DNA of 64,000 bases, from positions 186,001 through 250,000 of the forward strand of contig JAFRDH010000019.1 of assembly GCA_017403955.1 (NCBI GenBank). Direction: 5' to 3'. This DNA is from Mogibacterium sp. GTDB lineage: Bacteria > Bacillota > Clostridia > Peptostreptococcales > Anaerovoracaceae. Both the position numbers and the translations under genes were made by a program. Position 1 is the first letter of the stretch, and each line of letters starts with the position of its first letter. Below, in pieces: positions 54,288 through 62,220 of this stretch. The notes under the pieces are model-generated. The model searched no databases and was not told the DNA's origin. It saw only the letters and a program-made list of their open reading frames with translations.

Positions 54288-57098
54288 TTATTTTCTGCCG
54301 CCTTCCATGAAGGTCGTTTTGTCATACCATGCAGGCATAATGAGTTTCATCGTGGACTCTGCATCAACATCTTCAAGCTTCTGGAGTGCTGTGATGAGCA
54401 GGTTGTTGTGAGCATAAGCGCCGCCTATGATAGTGTTGACCGGCAGGCAGCCCCATGGATCATCGATGCTTGACTTGAGTTCGAGTTTGTTAACGAATCC
54501 CGGTTTCCAGTCATCGTAGTTGTATACGCATACATTTCTGATCAGGCAGGTGTTTGTGAATTTCCATACACCGTTCTCATCAGGCAGTCTGTCAAAGTGG
54601 AAGTAATATCCGCTTCCCTTGGTTTCTGCGCCAGGAGCCGGTGCCTGATACAGTACATGTGTGAGAGGATGGTTGTACTGACCGAGTTCCATTTCAACAT
54701 TCACTACCTGTGTTCCGCGTCTTGCAACACTGACTGAGATCTTTCCGTCATTGTCTCTGATCACAAATTCCGCATCCAGTTTCTTAGGAATCGCTGAGTT
54801 GTCACGGCCGAGCTGTGTTGCCATTTCAGCGCCGTCTCCTCCGAGGAGCAGGCTGATCGGATAAAGTCCGAGCTGTCCGTTGTATGTGCAGTATACGCCG
54901 AGGATCGTCTCATAGTAGTTGTCTGCAAATGTCGGATCCTTGATGTGGCAGACTGAAAGTGTTACTACCGGCATCGAGAATGGCTTGAGCGGTGGAGGCA
55001 GGATCTTCGCGATCGCTTCAGGCTGTGTGAGGTATGCGAGATAGATTCCTTCCTGGCCTCTCATGTGAGATACTTCAGCGAACTTTTTGAACTGTTCATC
55101 GCTGATCTTGAAGCTTGGTTCTTCCTTCTTGAACAGTTCTGCACCTACTTCATATCCGCCGCGGGATGCAGGTGCGATCGTTCCGTCAACGACAGCAGAT
55201 CCGATGACCTTTACGCAGAGGCCCTTTTCTTCGAGTCCTGCCTTGAGGCTCTGATCAGGTTTGTAACCAAGTGACAGTACGACTGCATCAGCATCGAGCT
55301 TCTTCTCTTCCTTAGTATCAACGTTTTCAACAATGACTCCGTCAGCTGTGATCTCCTTGAGAGCATTTCCGAGCTCATACTTTGCACCGAGCTTTGCAAG
55401 TCTTGTCTGTACGTCTACTACATTCAGTCTGTAAGCATTAGGCGCAGCGACCTTGAGCATATCGACGATCGTTACATCAGCTCCGGTTTCTGCGACGTAT
55501 TCTGCTGCTTCAAGACCTGTGAGTCCGGCACCGATCATGGCTACCTTCTTGCCTGAAAGATCGACCTTGCCGTTAAGTACATCATTTACTGCAAATACAT
55601 TGTCACCGTTAACGCCAGGGATCTTCGATGGGAATATCGAAGTTGATCCTGTTGCAAGAACGACTGCATCCGGTTCCATTGCAGCGATCTCATCTACTGT
55701 AGCTTCTTTGCCGAGGCAGATCTTGACGCCGCTCTTCTTCATATCCTGTGCCAGATAATCGATGAACCACTGCATCCTTTCTTTCCGCGGAGGTTTCTTA
55801 GCGAGGTTTACTGTACCGCCGAGTTCTTCCTGACGGTCGATAAGTGTAACATCAACACCTCTCTTAGCCAGAGTAGCAGCAGCATACATTCCGCCAGGAC
55901 CGCCGCCGATAACGACTGCCTTCTTGTCGGAAGTAACAGGCTCGAGTTCTCCGTAACGGAGCTCGTTGCATGCTCTCGGGTTGACTGCGCATTCATAAGG
56001 CAGACCCGCAGCATTGAGTCCGAGCAGTGATTCGAAGCATCTGAGGCAAGCGATACACTTGTTCAGTTCATCTTCTCTGCCTTCCTGTACTTTTCTTCCC
56101 CACTCAGCATCTGCGATCCATGTTCTGCCCATTCCTACGAAGTCGACTACGCCTTCCTCGAGGAAGTTCTGAGCAACAGCAGGCTCTCTGATAACAGATA
56201 CAGCGATAACAGGAATATTGACTACGTCTTTTACTGCCTTTACGAATGGTTTTCTCCAGCCCTGAGGGAATGAGATAGGCTCAACCGAGAAGCTTCCTGT
56301 TTCATACAGGCCATCGGATACATCGATAAAGTCGATGCCTTCTGCCTCAAGTGCTTTTACGATTTTGATACCGTCTTCGAGTCTGATCTGATCTCCTGTG
56401 TATCCGATCTTGTCGAGGAATTCAACAACAGATACTCTGCAGCCGAGTGGGAAGTCAGGACCGCACTTCTCACGGATATCTCTGATGATCTCAACGACTA
56501 TGCGGAGTCTGTTCTCAAAGCTTCCGCCATATTCGTCTGTTCTGTAGTTTGTGTAAGGCGAGAGAAACTGCTGCAGCAGATAACCATGAGCGCAGTGGAG
56601 CTCGATACCGTCGATGCCTGCCTTCTTGCAGCGAAGAGCAGCGTCACCGAACTGTCCTACGAGTTCATGGATCTCATCGATCGTCATCGGACGTGTCTCC
56701 TGCTGAGAAACTTTGCAGACACGGTCTGATGCGGATACACATGGCTGTCCGCCGATAAGTGAAGATACTCCCTCTCTGCCAGGGTGATGGAGCTGGATGA
56801 ATATCTTTGATCCGTGTTTGTGAACAGCTGCAGCCAGCTCAGCAAGGCCTTTGATGTGATAGTCCTTGGTCGCCGCGATCTGTCTCAGCATTCCTGCTCC
56901 GGTTTTTTCATTTACTCTGCAGATCTCAGGCATAATGAGTCCGCAGCCGCCTTTTGCCCTGTCCTCATAATATTTGATCAAAGCAGGGCCGGGAGTTCCG
57001 TCGAGGTTAGCAAGGTTTGTTCCCATAGGGGTCATTACAAGTCTGTTTTTCAGCTCGACATTCCCGATTTTTCCTTTTTCAAATAGTTTTTCGTACAT
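54288..57098 (-). CDS. OYE/TMADH-type flavoreductase fused to acetoacetate-decarboxylase-like domain (copy 2)
   Basis: The 936-residue product has the same order of parts as copy 1: FMN barrel ('NRLVMTPMG', 'QLHHPGREG', 'HCAHGYL'), 4Fe-4S 'CIACLRCF' plus a fourth cysteine 15 residues on, FAD ('VIGGGPGG'), NAD(P) ('MIGAGLTGLEA'), and a C-terminal acetoacetate-decarboxylase-like domain with 'YYETILGVY' and 'SAIPKKLD'. AAAGGAG precedes the ATG. It is more similar to copy 1 than to copy 3 across the final domain by eye. It is followed by the double SDR and is divergent from PucR-type gene 2; its upstream region contains the TTGTGCA element. Confidence 0.88.
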   Translation of the reverse strand: MYEKLFEKGKIGNVELKNRLVMTPMGTNLANLDGTPGPALIKYYEDRAKGGCGLIMPEICRVNEKTGAGMLRQIAATKDYHIKGLAELAAAVHKHGSKIFIQLHHPGREGVSSLIGGQPCVSASDRVCKVSQQETRPMTIDEIHELVGQFGDAALRCKKAGIDGIELHCAHGYLLQQFLSPYTNYRTDEYGGSFENRLRIVVEIIRDIREKCGPDFPLGCRVSVVEFLDKIGYTGDQIRLEDGIKIVKALEAEGIDFIDVSDGLYETGSFSVEPISFPQGWRKPFVKAVKDVVNIPVIAVSVIREPAVAQNFLEEGVVDFVGMGRTWIADAEWGRKVQEGREDELNKCIACLRCFESLLGLNAAGLPYECAVNPRACNELRYGELEPVTSDKKAVVIGGGPGGMYAAATLAKRGVDVTLIDRQEELGGTVNLAKKPPRKERMQWFIDYLAQDMKKSGVKICLGKEATVDEIAAMEPDAVVLATGSTSIFPSKIPGVNGDNVFAVNDVLNGKVDLSGKKVAMIGAGLTGLEAAEYVAETGADVTIVDMLKVAAPNAYRLNVVDVQTRLAKLGAKYELGNALKEITADGVIVENVDTKEEKKLDADAVVLSLGYKPDQSLKAGLEEKGLCVKVIGSAVVDGTIAPASRGGYEVGAELFKKEEPSFKISDEQFKKFAEVSHMRGQEGIYLAYLTQPEAIAKILPPPLKPFSMPVVTLSVCHIKDPTFADNYYETILGVYCTYNGQLGLYPISLLLGGDGAEMATQLGRDNSAIPKKLDAEFVIRDNDGKISVSVARRGTQVVNVEMELGQYNHPLTHVLYQAPAPGAETKGSGYYFHFDRLPDENGVWKFTNTCLIRNVCVYNYDDWKPGFVNKLELKSSIDDPWGCLPVNTIIGGAYAHNNLLITALQKLEDVDAESTMKLIMPAWYDKTTFMEGGRK

Positions 57099-57447
57099 AG
57101 ATGCTCCTTTCTTGATCAGTGCATAATTAGTTCTTAATTAGACGCATGTGGAGATATATGTTCTGTAATTAAAGTATAGAATCTGTGAAATCTACCCGCA
57201 TTATCACGATTACCCAAAACATCAAAGGACATTTGTGCAGTGTGAACTATTGAACAAAAAGAACCTGCATGATTTCCCTCTTTTTGCCTCCTGTAAGGCT
57301 CTGATGCGGGGATACAATTGTGCACTGTACCGATTGACTAATTGTGCAGTGTGAACTAATTTAATAAGTACAATTAATCGGACAATCACTTCATTCCTTT
57401 TATCTTGAGTATGATCCCGGAAGCACCCTTCAAAGGAGGAACAGCCA
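57099..57447. other. Divergent control region between ene-reductase 2 and PucR 2 (349 bp)
   Basis: AT-rich, no ORF. It holds three TTGTGCA elements (see separate entry). A minus-strand TATACT at 57178-57173 could be the -10 of ene-reductase 2. On the plus strand, TTGACT (57334-57339), 17 bp, TAATTT (57357-57362) or a later TACAAT (57369-57374) could serve the regulator gene. Confidence 0.45.
57233..57358 (+). promoter_or_regulatory. TTGTGCA operator-like repeats (three copies) upstream of PucR 2
   Basis: TTGTGCAGTGTGAACTA is present twice as an exact 17-bp direct repeat, at 57233-57249 and 57342-57358. A third TTGTGCA, followed by CTGTA, lies at 57318-57324. Two more copies occur before ene-reductase 3. 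The third and second sites overlap the likely promoter of the regulator gene. Confidence 0.65.
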
Positions 57448-58977
57448 ATGAGATTCAGCGAAATAATCGAACACCTCAGAGATTTGTCTGTCTTAGAAGT
57501 CATTTCTTCAGATATTGACGAGGAGATAACCGAAGTAAAGTTCATAGATCCCCGTCAGAAACAATTTAGCAGCAGTGTTCTGTATTTCAGCAACAGAAAG
57601 CAGGACTTCAATTCTCTTCCGCCTCAGTGCATCATAACCGATCAGAATGACATAAATAATGCCGGTGTGGCTGGCGGGAATATCGCATTGGTCCCGGAAA
57701 ATGACTTCGGATATGTCTTCAACAGCGTGTTCCAGATGGTCGCAGACTCGCACAAAGACAGGTTCTATGATTCTCTTATGAGAACACTCGATGGCGTCAG
57801 GAATGTCGATGCTCTTATAGACATTGCATCGCAGGCTTTCGGAGCTTCTCTTATTTTTATCGACCGGGATTTCCGTATTCAGGGTTATTCCACACAGATA
57901 CCGGTCACCGACAAATTATGGAAACGGAACATCGAGCAGGGTTATTGCGACTATGAGTTCATCAAAGCCGTCAAATCGCTCAAGTCTGTCCAGATGTCCG
58001 ACTCGTCCATGTCAGCAATCGAAGTCTCCTGCACTTCCTCGCCGTTCAAGAAATTCTCATGCAAAGTCTTCTGCCGCGATATTTGGGTGGGTTACATCAT
58101 AGTCATCGAAAATAATGAGTCTTACAGGCCTGAACACGCGGAAATGCTCAAGACTCTGAGCGGGGTGCTTGGTTATGCCGTCATGAAATATGAGCCGAAT
58201 TATCTGTATATGACGAGCGAATACCATAGTTTCCTGTACAATCTCATAATAGGTGCAGATATATCATCCTTGCCGGAAGCATACAGGAATCTGTCGTTCC
58301 CTTCTGAGATGCAGGTTTTCTACTGCCGGGCCACGGCCAACAAGCAGGCATTCCCGCAGGAGAGAGATCTGACCAATCATCTGGCATCTGTTTTCCCTGA
58401 TTGTCACGTTATAGGGCGCAGGCACAGCGCCGCTATTCTGGGAAGTCACAGCATGCTGTCAAGAGTCGGCCTGATGCTTTCTGCATTCCCCTCTGAATGT
58501 CACGTCAAAGTCGGGACCAGTCTCCCCTTCGAAGACATTTCTGAATTGAAAAGCCACTATGATGAAGCTCACGACGCGTTTGAACTCGGAGAGACCATAG
58601 ACCCTGACCTCAGCATTTACACGTTCGAAGATTACGGATTATATGTGATGCTGCGCACAGTAGAGTCATCGGAAAATCTCAGCAGATATCTCCACCCTGC
58701 TCTTCCCAAGCTTGCGGCTTATGATCTGGATAACGGGAGCAATCTCGAGCTCACTCTGCATACATATCTGAAATGCGCCTGCAACACCACAGAGACAGCA
58801 GAATCGCTTTTCCTCCACAGGAACAGCGTCATATACAGGCTCCGGCGCATCGAGGAACTTTGCGGGATCGACCTGAACGATACCGACCTCAGATTCAGGC
58901 TCAGGCTGTCCTTCGCCATCAACAACGTTATTAACGGCAAGCGTAAATGGAATGCTGAACGCCCTGCTTCTGGATAG
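57448..58977 (+). CDS. PucR/CdaR-type transcriptional regulator (copy 2)
   Basis: The 509-residue protein starts after AAAGGAGG and is a full-length paralogue of the regulator at 45244-46749. It shares the N-terminal 'MRFSEIIEHL', the middle sensor ('SLIFIDRDFRIQGYSTQIPVTDKLW'), 'YHSFLYNLIIGAD', and the C-terminal helix-turn-helix ('HRNSVIYRLRRIEELCGIDL'). It lies between ene-reductase 2 (divergent) and the ene-reductase 3 unit (same direction), with TTGTGCA elements on both sides, so it probably controls both. The inducer is unknown. Confidence 0.88.
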   Translation: MRFSEIIEHLRDLSVLEVISSDIDEEITEVKFIDPRQKQFSSSVLYFSNRKQDFNSLPPQCIITDQNDINNAGVAGGNIALVPENDFGYVFNSVFQMVADSHKDRFYDSLMRTLDGVRNVDALIDIASQAFGASLIFIDRDFRIQGYSTQIPVTDKLWKRNIEQGYCDYEFIKAVKSLKSVQMSDSSMSAIEVSCTSSPFKKFSCKVFCRDIWVGYIIVIENNESYRPEHAEMLKTLSGVLGYAVMKYEPNYLYMTSEYHSFLYNLIIGADISSLPEAYRNLSFPSEMQVFYCRATANKQAFPQERDLTNHLASVFPDCHVIGRRHSAAILGSHSMLSRVGLMLSAFPSECHVKVGTSLPFEDISELKSHYDEAHDAFELGETIDPDLSIYTFEDYGLYVMLRTVESSENLSRYLHPALPKLAAYDLDNGSNLELTLHTYLKCACNTTETAESLFLHRNSVIYRLRRIEELCGIDLNDTDLRFRLRLSFAINNVINGKRKWNAERPASG

Positions 58978-58983
58978 TCCATA

Positions 58984-59042
58984 TTGTGCATCAGTTACAA
59001 ATGCTCTTTATTGTTTTGGTGAGGCTGTATATTGTGCACAAT
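58984..59042 (+). promoter_or_regulatory. TTGTGCA operator-like sites upstream of the ene-reductase 3 unit
   Basis: TTGTGCA at 58984-58990, and the perfect 12-bp palindrome ATTGTGCACAAT at 59031-59042, 48 bp apart. These are the fourth and fifth members of the motif set found before PucR 2. Confidence 0.65.
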
Positions 59043-59071
59043 CCAAAGCAAATCCATAATTAATATATAAT
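59031..59071 (+). promoter_or_regulatory. Activator-dependent-looking promoter of the ene-reductase 3 unit
   Basis: A consensus -10 TATAAT lies at 59066-59071 with no recognisable -35 box. Assuming a start at 59078, the ATTGTGCACAAT palindrome is centred at about -41.5, where an activator would replace the -35 contact. Confidence 0.6.
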
Positions 59072-59110
59072 CAATTATTGTTTGTTTTACTGAGTTATAG
59101 AGGTGTAGTT

Positions 59111-59302
59111 ATGAAAGCAATTGCAAAGTTTGTTGGTTGCCTTATGGCACTTTTATGCGTAGCACATACGACCGAATGGTTTCTTGAAGGAAGACATGTT
59201 GCTGCAGCCTACGGCATACCTGTAAAGAAGGCTCTGCCTCAGTGCCTGCTCAGAGGATTCCTGTGGTGGAAACCTCTCAAAGAACAACTTAACAAGGAAT
59301 AA
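59111..59302 (+). CDS. 63-residue membrane-anchored small protein
   Basis: The ATG at 59111 follows GAGGTG and lies just after the predicted transcription start. The N-terminus is hydrophobic and possibly signal-anchor-like ('FVGCLMALLCVA'), followed by a soluble part with 'GIPVKKALPQCLLRGFLWW'. It precedes ene-reductase 3 by 27 bp and should be co-translated. I do not recognise it; it could anchor or assist the reductase. No homologue accompanies copies 1 and 2. Confidence 0.6.
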   Translation: MKAIAKFVGCLMALLCVAHTTEWFLEGRHVAAAYGIPVKKALPQCLLRGFLWWKPLKEQLNKE

Positions 59303-59329
59303 TCACACTGCATACAGGAGGGACACACA

Positions 59330-62143
59330 ATGTACGATATACTATTTCAGAAAGGCAAAATAGGCAATGTCGAGTTAAAGAACAGGCTCGTTATGTCCCC
59401 AATGGGAAGCAATCTCGCAGAGCTTGACGGTTCTGCAGGAGATGCAATGATCGCCTATTATGAAGAAAGAGCCAAGGGAGGCTGCGGACTGATCATGCCT
59501 GAGATCTGCCGTGTCAATGATGCGACCGGCGCAGGTTCATTCAGACAGCTTTCCGTTACTAAGGACCGCCACATCGAAGGACTGGCTAAACTCGCTGCTG
59601 CTGTCCACAAACACGGTTCCAAGATTTTCATCCAGCTCCATCACCCGGGCAGAGAAGGTGTATCCAAACTGATCGGCGGCAAGCCTTGTGTATCCGCGTC
59701 AGACCGCATGTGCCTTTTCTCAAGGCAGGAGACCCGTGCCCTGACACTCGATGAAGTACATGAACTGATCGAACAGTTCAGCGATGGTGCTGTAAGATGT
59801 CAGAAAGCAGGTATCGATGGTATCGAACTTCACTGTGCTCACGGATATCTTCTCGAGCAGTTCCTCTCGCCATATACCAACTTCCGTACAGACGAATACG
59901 GCGGGAATTTCGAGAACAGAATGCGTTTTGTCAAAGAGATCATAGAAAAGATCCGTGAGAAATGCGGACCTGACTACCCTGTAGGAATCAGACTCTCAGT
60001 AGATGAGATGCTTGAGTACAACGGAGTAAAGGAAGATTATATCACCCTCGAAGAAGGCGTTAAGATCGTCAAATACTTCGAAGAAGTCGGGATCGACTTT
60101 ATCGATGTCAGTTGCGGTATCTATGAGACAATGAACTTCGCGATCGAGCCTACTTCATTCCCTGAAGGCTGGAGAAGACCGATGATCCAGGCTGTCAAGG
60201 ATGCGGTCAAGATCCCTGTTATGGCTGTAAGTGCGATCAGAAGCCCTGAGATCGCAGCTCAGTTCATCGAAGAAGGCGTCTATGACTTCGCTGAGTTCGG
60301 AAGAACATGGCTCGCAGAACCTGAATGGGGCGTCAAAGTACAGGAAGGCCGTATCAGTGAGCTCAACAAGTGCATCAACTGCCTGCGCTGCTTCGAGACA
60401 CTTCTCGGCATCAACGCACAGCTCCTCCCATTCCAGTGCGCAGTCAATCCGCGTATGGGAAGAGAGTTCAAGCTCGGCGATCTCGAACCGGCTCCTGCAG
60501 GCAAAACTGCAATAGTAGTAGGCGGAGGTCCAGGCGGAATGTATGCTGCAAGGACACTCGCACAGAGAGGCGTCAAGGTCACACTCTTTGACCGCAAGGA
60601 AGAGCTCGGCGGAACCATCAATCTGGCAAAGCTTCCTCCTCTCAAGGAAAGAATGCAGAACTTCATCGACTATATGAGCAATGAGCTCGGAAGACTCGGT
60701 GTTGATGTGAAACTCGGAAAGGACGTATCAGCTGACGATATCGCAGCTATGGCTCCTGACGCAGTCGTTCTCGCTACAGGTTCGAAGAGCATAGTTCCTT
60801 CAAGCATCCCTGGAGCTGACGGTGCTAACGTATTCACCGTAGAAGAAGCTCTTACAGGCAAAGTGGATTTCACAGGCAAGCACGTTGCAATGATCGGTGC
60901 AGGTCTTACCGGACTGGAAGCTGCTGAATGCCTCGGAGAGAAAGGCATCAAAGTCACGATCGTTGACATGGTAGACCGTCCTGCACCTACAGCTTACTTC
61001 GCCAATGTAATGGATGTAATGAGCAGGATCAGGAAGATGGATGTCACTCTCGAACTCAAGAATGCCCTCAAGGCTGTCGAAGCAGATGGCGTTTGCATCG
61101 AGAATGTCGAGACAGGCGAACAGAAGAAGATCGAATGCGATGCTGTAGTAATGTCGCTCGGATATAAACCTGATCAGAGCCTCAAGGCTGCACTCGAAGA
61201 GAAAGGCCTCTGTGTAAAGCTGGTCGGTTCCGCAATCGTCGACGGAACGATGGGCCCTGCTACCAGAAGCGGTTACGATGTCGGTGCAGAGCTGTTCAGA
61301 GCTGAGAAGCCAAGCTTTATTGTTTCAAAGGAAAAGATGGCGAAGTTCGCAACAGACTGCGCTATGAAGAAGCAGGAAGGTATCTACATGCTGTACTCAA
61401 CAGATCCTGCTGCAATAAGAAGGATCCTGCCGGCACCGCTTGAGCCATACTCACTGCCTCTTGTATACCTGTCAGCTAACCACATCAACGAGCCTACATT
61501 CGCAGACAACTACTATGAATCGATCCTCGGTGTTTATGCTACTTATAAGGGCCAGCTCGGTCTCTACTGCATCAGTCTGGTGCTCGGAGGTCAGGGTGCA
61601 GAAATGGCGACTGCTCTCGGACGTGATGTACTGTCGATCCCTAAGAAGGTCGATGCTGAATTCGTTATCAGAAAGGATGACGCTGCAGGCAAAGTCACTG
61701 TAGGCGTATCCAGAAGAGGAACCCAGCTGATCGATATGACGCTCAGACTCGGTGAGTACAACCATCCGATGACTCACCTGATCTTCCAGGCTCCATCTGC
61801 CGGAAGACAGACACAGGGCTACGGTTACTACATGCACTTCGATCAGATGCCTGATGCTGAAGGCGGATTCAAGTTCAATACCGCACTCACCAAGGTGCTC
61901 TGCAAGTATGATTATAAAGGCTGGATCCCTGCATTTGTCGAGGATCTCAAACTCAAATCAAGCGTAGACGATCCTTGGGCAGAACTTCCGGTCGAAACTA
62001 TTATCGGTGCAGGATATTCACAGAATGATCTCTATCTCGGACCAAGCCAGTTCGTAGAAGAAGCTGATCCGGATGAAGTGATCCCTAAGATCCTGCCTGC
62101 ATGGTATGACCTCAGTGCTTTCGGAGTCACGGGAAGAAAATAA
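59330..62143 (+). CDS. OYE/TMADH-type flavoreductase fused to acetoacetate-decarboxylase-like domain (copy 3)
   Basis: The 937-residue product follows GGAGGG and has the same module order as the other two: FMN barrel ('NRLVMSPMG', 'QLHHPGREG', 'HCAHGYL'), 'CINCLRCF' plus a cysteine 15 residues on, 'VVGGGPGG', 'MIGAGLTGLEA', and the acetoacetate-decarboxylase-like end with 'YYESILGVY' and 'LSIPKKVD'. The final domain differs more from copies 1 and 2 ('MPDAEGGFKFNTALTKVL'), so its substrate may differ. It is on the opposite strand to copies 1 and 2, has no SDR after it, and is followed by a terminator. Confidence 0.88.
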   Translation: MYDILFQKGKIGNVELKNRLVMSPMGSNLAELDGSAGDAMIAYYEERAKGGCGLIMPEICRVNDATGAGSFRQLSVTKDRHIEGLAKLAAAVHKHGSKIFIQLHHPGREGVSKLIGGKPCVSASDRMCLFSRQETRALTLDEVHELIEQFSDGAVRCQKAGIDGIELHCAHGYLLEQFLSPYTNFRTDEYGGNFENRMRFVKEIIEKIREKCGPDYPVGIRLSVDEMLEYNGVKEDYITLEEGVKIVKYFEEVGIDFIDVSCGIYETMNFAIEPTSFPEGWRRPMIQAVKDAVKIPVMAVSAIRSPEIAAQFIEEGVYDFAEFGRTWLAEPEWGVKVQEGRISELNKCINCLRCFETLLGINAQLLPFQCAVNPRMGREFKLGDLEPAPAGKTAIVVGGGPGGMYAARTLAQRGVKVTLFDRKEELGGTINLAKLPPLKERMQNFIDYMSNELGRLGVDVKLGKDVSADDIAAMAPDAVVLATGSKSIVPSSIPGADGANVFTVEEALTGKVDFTGKHVAMIGAGLTGLEAAECLGEKGIKVTIVDMVDRPAPTAYFANVMDVMSRIRKMDVTLELKNALKAVEADGVCIENVETGEQKKIECDAVVMSLGYKPDQSLKAALEEKGLCVKLVGSAIVDGTMGPATRSGYDVGAELFRAEKPSFIVSKEKMAKFATDCAMKKQEGIYMLYSTDPAAIRRILPAPLEPYSLPLVYLSANHINEPTFADNYYESILGVYATYKGQLGLYCISLVLGGQGAEMATALGRDVLSIPKKVDAEFVIRKDDAAGKVTVGVSRRGTQLIDMTLRLGEYNHPMTHLIFQAPSAGRQTQGYGYYMHFDQMPDAEGGFKFNTALTKVLCKYDYKGWIPAFVEDLKLKSSVDDPWAELPVETIIGAGYSQNDLYLGPSQFVEEADPDEVIPKILPAWYDLSAFGVTGRK

Positions 62144-62163
62144 GTTTCAGCAAGTCCTGAATA

Positions 62164-62206
62164 AAAAAATCGGGCTGCCCACCTGAATGGTGAGGCAGCC
62201 TTTTTT
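62164..62206 (+). terminator. Convergent terminator between ene-reductase 3 and glmS
   Basis: A stem GGCTGCC/GGCAGCC with an inner CACC/GGTG extension is flanked by A7 on the left and T6 on the right, so it can end transcription from both strands. Confidence 0.88.
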
Positions 62207-62220
62207 CGTGATGCGTCATA

